NCBI GenBank assembly: GCA_018857735.1 | Contig: JABMCL010003107.1 | Location: forward strand, 1,113,501-1,177,500 | Direction of reading: 5' to 3' | From: Alviniconcha marisindica | Lineage: Eukaryota; Mollusca; Gastropoda; Provannidae | DNA length: 64,000 nucleotides | Shown: piece by piece, positions 54,201 to 64,000 of the stretch | How the letters are laid out: every line of letters begins with the position of its first letter | Position numbering within the stretch: position 1 is the first letter of the stretch | The notes under the pieces: model-generated | Databases searched by the model: none | What the model was told of the DNA's origin: nothing | The model's input: only the letters and a program-made list of their open reading frames with translations | Program-made: the position numbers and the translations under genes

Positions 54201-55563
54201 CTGAAAAGAAACATGCATGTGTACAAAATAAGGCAATATAACAACTGTTTTTGAGGATATGTCTCCTTATTTATAGGTATGCAACTCTGGAGGCCTACAT
54301 GCATATAAGATATTGTGTGTGTCTGCACGCGCATGTGTGTGTGTTTTGACTTTCCCCCGAATATATATACATATCTATATCAGACATTAGGTAATATTAC
54401 TAACATAGTGCTGTAGTTGAAACATAATAACACAAATACCAGGTTACCCCCTCCTTTTTTAAATTTCTGTTCATTTGGTCTTTTCATCCCTACTAACTTC
54501 CACCCCCACCCTACATTGTGCCACAGTGTATTGTATTTTGTGTTGTATGAATTTTTTGTCTTCATGTTGCATATTTATAGTGAATTGTCACAATAATTCT
54601 ACTTTATATGCTGCACTGTATTGTATTTGTACTGCAATGCACATATAAAACTACATCAGTTAAGAAATTCTATTCTGGCTTTCACTAGTTTCAGCACACA
54701 CTTTAGAATGCATCTGTCCTGCCAGAAATAGAATCAAAACAACAATAACAATATGCTTTATTCATCCCAGGGAAATGGGAAGGCCTGGGAAGATAAAATA
54801 ATTTAAAAAAACATCTCCCTAATCACAATGTTAATGTCATGGTAATGCTTCTTTTCTTTTTCTTTCTTCTTCTTTTTGTTGTTGTTGTTGTGTGTTTGTA
54901 CAATTTGTATAAATTGGTATAAATAGATAATTTACGGCTATGCCTTTTTAAACTCTTAGTTCACATCACAGACGGCAATAATAAACCTGTAGAGTTGCAG
55001 AAGTGTACTGAGGAGTAAGAATTTGTGTCATGGCACCATGCTGTTCTGATCGACTGAACAAATGAAAAAACGCTGTCCGACAGCGGCAAATCAACTTTCC
55101 GAAACGTGTGCCGTCGTAAACACGGGTATTTTCGCCATTACGAAGTAAACACTTGAACGTATAAGTTTTTCTCTTTCAGTCGAAACACTAAGAAAAAACT
55201 AGTTCGTTGATCGAAACGTGGACATTACTGTGCAAAATTCGGTCACTCACGATCGAAACACTGACCTAAGGCCCGCTTGTGTCATCTGAGAAACAGCGGG
55301 CTATTGAACGAAGACATCACTTTGAATTTGCACACTGCCGACTGAAACCTGTTTAATAATGGTCACTTCGCTTACAATTACGAATGAAAATGCAAAAATA
55401 ACGTTGTATCAATGAAAAGTAACTATTTAATCTGTCGGACGCAACATCACATTTTGATCGAAACTGTAAAAAGGTACATGACCCAAATCGAAAATTCACT
55501 CACCATTCCTTGTTGGCACCATGTTTGAAGAGAAAGTAGGCGCAAAGCACTGTGGGTAAACAT
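54132..55563 (-). CDS. Candidate two-exon gene for a 42-residue protein
   Basis: Not a family I recognise. Exon 1 coding part is 55504-55563, with ATG in a GCGGCC context. It ends at a consensus donor (GGAATG then GTGAGT). Exon 2 coding part is 54132-54200, after acceptor TCTTTTCAG, and ends with TAG. Joined in phase 0 it reads MFTHSALRLLSLQTWCQQGM and then 22 residues from AKEVDARKGQEQ to QQGQH. The first 20 residues are basic-hydrophobic with no acidic residue, compatible with a mitochondrial presequence or membrane anchor, but this is inference. A poly(A) signal lies 59 nt past the stop. The 5' end lies in CpG-rich DNA. It could instead be a non-coding RNA, or a larger protein with an exon I missed in the 1.3-kb intron. 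Confidence 0.4.
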
Positions 55564-55860
55564 GGCCGCGCTTTGTGCAAAAAGACCGCGGTCACAAAAT
55601 CGACGTTTATCCCCAGAATCGGCAATTCTTCGATCGTAATGGACTGACAAAATAAAAATTTGAAATTTTAAACTTGATTTTTTTTAAATTACGAATGGAA
55701 TCCAACGCTTTTATTATCACTGCTTTTGACTAAACACTGATTTTAGCAACAGCTTCTTTGTTTCACCACCCACAAGTCCGCAGTGAATAGTAGCAGACGA
55801 ACATTTTCGTCAGCATCGGAACCGGACCCAATGCGTTTCGATCGAAATAAACATATGTTT
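55000..55860. promoter_or_regulatory. CpG-dense, AT-rich region around the small gene start
   Basis: This stretch is much richer in CG dinucleotides than the surrounding intergenic DNA. It has a recurring TCGAAAC word (about 55181, 55207, 55254, 55459). The candidate small gene starts inside it. It may be an unmethylated promoter domain. Confidence 0.35.
55504..55563 (-). CDS. Candidate small gene, exon 1 coding part
   Basis: Twenty codons from ATG at 55563 to donor GTGAGT. The frame stays open upstream to about 55650 but contains no earlier ATG, so the ATG at 55563 is the first usable one. Confidence 0.4.
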
Positions 55861-55948
55861 ATTTCAATTATTCAGATTTGACAAATAGTTATGAGCCGTT
55901 TTCTCAAGCATTAAAAAGCTTTGACTATGTCCTGTCAGGCAGCAAAGG

Positions 55949-56936
55949 GAAAATTGCCTAAAGAAGAAAGATGCAAACAAAACGACAACTGAAGCGGTGC
56001 ACCTGAAATGTCCACCCTTCCTTTGCTGATTTTCGGCCCGGACTTGGTGTAAATTTTCATATTTTACTAACTCAAAACTGACTTTGGGAGTCAAGTTTAT
56101 CTTTATTATCTCTTTGATGCATACTCTTTCAGATAAAGTTAGGTTTGTTCAGAGAAAACTTAAACCTGAAGAAGCATTTACGACCAAAAAATGGATGGTC
56201 CTCGCTGAGCACCTTTTTTGGCACAGGCTCATGTATTAGGTAAATGGCTGCAAAAAGAAGACATAGCCAACTGTTGTGCACTTTGTTTTGAAATGGGGGT
56301 TTGAAGTCAATCCAGTTAGCAACAATTCCACTATGTTGGAGACAGAGGATTTTGGGGACATTGCTTACTGAAATGAGGCCTGTAAGGTGATGCAAGGTCA
56401 CCCTTAAAAAAACGTGTTTTAAATTTTTTCTGTGATCAATCAGAAAATTGCCTAAAGAAGAAAGATGCAAACAAAACGACAACTGAAGCGGTGCACCGAA
56501 ATGTCCACCCTTCCTTTGCTGATTTTCGGCCCGGACTTGGTGTAAATTTTCATATTTTACTAACTCAAAACTGACTTTGGGAGTCAAGTTTATCTTTATT
56601 ATCTCTTTGATGCATACTCTTTCAGATAAAGTTAGGTTTGTTCAGAGAAAACTTAAACCTGAAGAAGCATTTACGACCAAAAAATGGATGGTCCTCGCTG
56701 AGCACCTTTTGGCACAGGCTCATGTATTAGGTAAATGGCTGCAAAAAGAAGACATAGCCAACTGTTGTGCACTTTGTTTTGAAATGGGGGTTTGAAGTCA
56801 ATCCAGTTAGCAACAATTCCACTATGTTGGAGACAGAGGATTTTGGGGACATTGCTTACTGAAATGAGGCCTGTAAGGTGATGCAAGGTCACCCTTAAAA
56901 AAACGTGTTTTAAATTTTTTCTGTGATCAATCAGAA
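55949..56936. repeat. 494-bp tandem duplication, two near-identical copies
   Basis: Copy 1 is about 55949-56442, copy 2 about 56443-56936. Differences seen are single indels (GCACCTGAAATG vs GCACCGAAATG; a shorter T run in copy 2). Each copy has an open stretch of about 70 codons on the plus strand (FVQRKLKPEEAFTTKKW) of unknown meaning. Confidence 0.9.
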
Positions 56937-58600
56937 AAGTATGGCATCATGTAGAGTTCTTAACTGTGGTCATTTTGGTACAAAAAGTAAGGTGATACGA
57001 CAAGCAGATGAGGAGTTATGAATTTTTTACCATTTTTAAGATTGACGGATGGCATTTTTTATGAATTTAGCAAGTTTGATGTGAAATATCTGGAAGAATA
57101 ATCAAAATGAAGGTCTACAAAAAATTGGGCCTATTATTTATACTGTGGAGAATGAGATTCCTAAATATTAGACAGCTTATATGCAAAATAGCTTCCAGGT
57201 GGGACCTTAAATCTCAGGATTTCTCTAATTTGCATTTTGTGGGCAAACTGAGGCAAAAGAATTAAATATTAAAAAATCATAACTTCGGAACTACTCAAGT
57301 GATCAACATAAAATTGGTATCACTGAAATCAGATTTAAAAAAATCTATGCAAATATATAAAGTCTGACAGTCAACTATTGATTTTCAAAATCACTTTGGA
57401 CTACCTACTCCTAAGAATACATACTAGGTCTTAACTTTTATTAATACTTTACTATTGTAACTGAGTGTATTGTATGTGTTTTGGGCCATGACCCTTTAAG
57501 TTGTTTAACCTTTTCCTTCCTGTCCTTTTCCTTTTTGATTGGGTGGGAGTTTTATGCAATTATGGCCCTAATTATCTAAAGTGTTAAAACTTGTACGCTG
57601 GGCCTGCCGCATCCTCTTTCCCCCAGTGTCCCTGCAGTAGCAGGTCGTCAGTTAGTAATAGTTCGAGCTGCTACCTATGCATCTGATTCAGGGGAGAGCC
57701 TACACTGTTTCCAGGTTGGTGCAAATAAAAGTTGTTATAACAACCTCTGACTTGTGACTCTTCATTCATGCTTCCAACCTGCTTCCCTCACTCCCCACCC
57801 CGCTCCTCTACACTATAAAAATAAAATAAAATAAATAACAATGAAACTTGAAAGAAAGTAGAAACAGCTGTGCAAAAAAATTATAGTGAGATGTTCCAGT
57901 TCCGCCCACTCAACATTCAAATTCCAACTTCCTTCCTTTCAGGATACAAACTACAAAATCAAACCAAGCACATGGCATCACCACTAGAGTTGTGGGTGTG
58001 TCTCACTTCAAACACTCACTTCAATGTAAGATTCCAAACAAGTACAACTTACAAGAATATTTCTATTTCGTAATTTAAACAATAAATCCAGCTGGATTTA
58101 ATACCCCACACAATACTTGATCAAGTATCTATTTTTGAAATTGAATGCAATAAGCCACAAGCTATTTGGTTAAAAACTAACGACATGAACACTGACAGGG
58201 GCACGGCAACAATTCCTATTTCGTTAGGGATTTTACCAAATTCACATCGATTTCTAAGAAAGCATCGATCGCACTATTTGAAAACCGCTTTGTGGAAAAA
58301 CTGTAACATTTACTAAAAATAAACTCATACAATTAACTTACAAGGCAGTGCAAAAGTAGGTGGACTGGGATTATCTGACAATAGATAAAAGTCAGCTTGT
58401 CATGTGACGTTTGCTTACTAGACTTGAAATTGGTCGTCCAACTTTTGCTTTGGACTCCATGGTAAATATTTCAATGCCGAATAGTACTTACTTGATTGTC
58501 TAGTGAAGTACTTGAACTATAGTTTTATTCTTCAGCATTAAAACGTCTGTCAGTGCATGCTGACTGCCATGCAAGACGGTCAGTGCATTCTTCTCAGGCC
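56937..58600. other. Intergenic, small gene to LRR gene
   Basis: Holds the solo LTR at 57456-57812. The stretch 57040-57420 (ATAACTTCGGAACTACTC and similar) looks like decayed repeat but was not identified. 57817-58600 is plain AT-rich sequence. Confidence 0.55.
57456..57812 (+). mobile_element. Solo LTR candidate, 357 bp
   Basis: Begins TGTAACTGAG and ends CCTCTACA (TGTA/TACA termini). It is flanked by CTAT at 57452-57455 and 57813-57816. An AATAAA near 57725 sits about 85 bp before the end, as in an LTR R region, which sets the orientation as plus. A 4-bp duplication can arise by chance, so the call rests on the combined signals. Confidence 0.55.
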
Positions 58601-58810
58601 AGAGTGTAAGTTTTCCGTCTGCGAAAGCAGCGGAAGGCTGCCATGTTGTATCACTTCCGCTTTGTGCGTCTGCGCAAACCGTCCCTCCCACTTCTCGCTT
58701 TTACTCGTGGTTTGACGCGCAATGCGAGACTGATCTCACCTGGCAACGTGCGAAGCGTCTGTGGGAGGGTCGGGGCCTTTGATCCTCCGTTCTTTCAGCT
58801 TCCTCTGGCT
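58600..58810 (+). promoter_or_regulatory. GC-rich promoter / 5' UTR of the LRR gene
   Basis: A CpG-rich stretch with an ETS-like site (CACTTCCGC near 58651, CGGAAGTG on the other strand), an NRF1-like TGCGCA near 58671, and a YY1-like ACATGGCAGCC on the minus strand. These are typical of TATA-less housekeeping promoters. A three-codon upstream ORF (ATG CGA GAC TGA) begins near 58721. Motif calls are by eye. Confidence 0.5.

Positions 58811-64000
<5,190 letters not shown>

Noticed and set aside
56129..56892. Frames of 70-150 codons in the 494-bp duplication
   Set aside because: Present on both strands, broken by single indels between copies, and not recognisable as any protein family.
58500..58691. 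63-codon minus-strand frame opposite the LRR promoter
   Set aside because: The ATG-started frame there (MAAFRCFRRRKTYTLA) stops after 16 codons and no donor follows closely, so a divergent coding gene is not supported.

Overview
The window is eukaryotic nuclear DNA, not prokaryotic: coding sequence comes as short exons with GT/AG borders, separated by repeat-rich introns. The encoded proteins are animal-like. The repeat load (tRNA-headed SINEs, LINE tails ending in ATT repeats, solo LTRs, many minisatellites) would fit a mollusc or another lophotrochozoan; that placement is inference.

About 52 kb (52195 down to 1, minus strand) is one gene, DNAJC13/RME-8, the endosomal J-domain co-chaperone. 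I could place 46 consecutive coding exons with matching phases. They encode about 1,803 residues: the N-terminal PH-like lipid-binding region, the armadillo-like scaffold, a GYF_2 domain, the J domain with an intact HPD, and an IWN-repeat segment. The last part of the protein (roughly 440 residues by comparison with the vertebrate protein) lies beyond the left edge.

Upstream, at 54.05-55.65 kb on the minus strand, is a candidate two-exon gene for a 42-residue protein, with a good splice donor and acceptor and a poly(A) signal. A 494-bp near-identical tandem duplication, a solo LTR and a MITE-like inverted repeat fill the rest of 52.2-58.6 kb. From 58.6 kb to the right edge, on the plus strand, is the 5' part of a gene for a leucine-rich-repeat protein (four certain coding exons, a probable fifth). 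Its introns hold two decayed LINE reverse-transcriptase C-terminal fragments and long GT repeats.

The most unusual signal is in the DNAJC13 introns. At least six tandem repeats contain an exon-intron junction of the gene: the 5' splice sites of exons 13, 16 and 41, and the 3' splice sites of exons 18, 31 and 45. The largest (about 7.0-8.7 kb) carries about 30 copies of the exon 41 donor. The nearest copy would add exactly 40 open, in-frame codons if used. Other arrays (57-bp unit over 2.7 kb, 56-bp, 49-bp, 41-bp, and a 29-bp unit present in two different introns) do not contain exon edges. One array is split by a 1,149-bp solo LTR with a perfect 5-bp target duplication.
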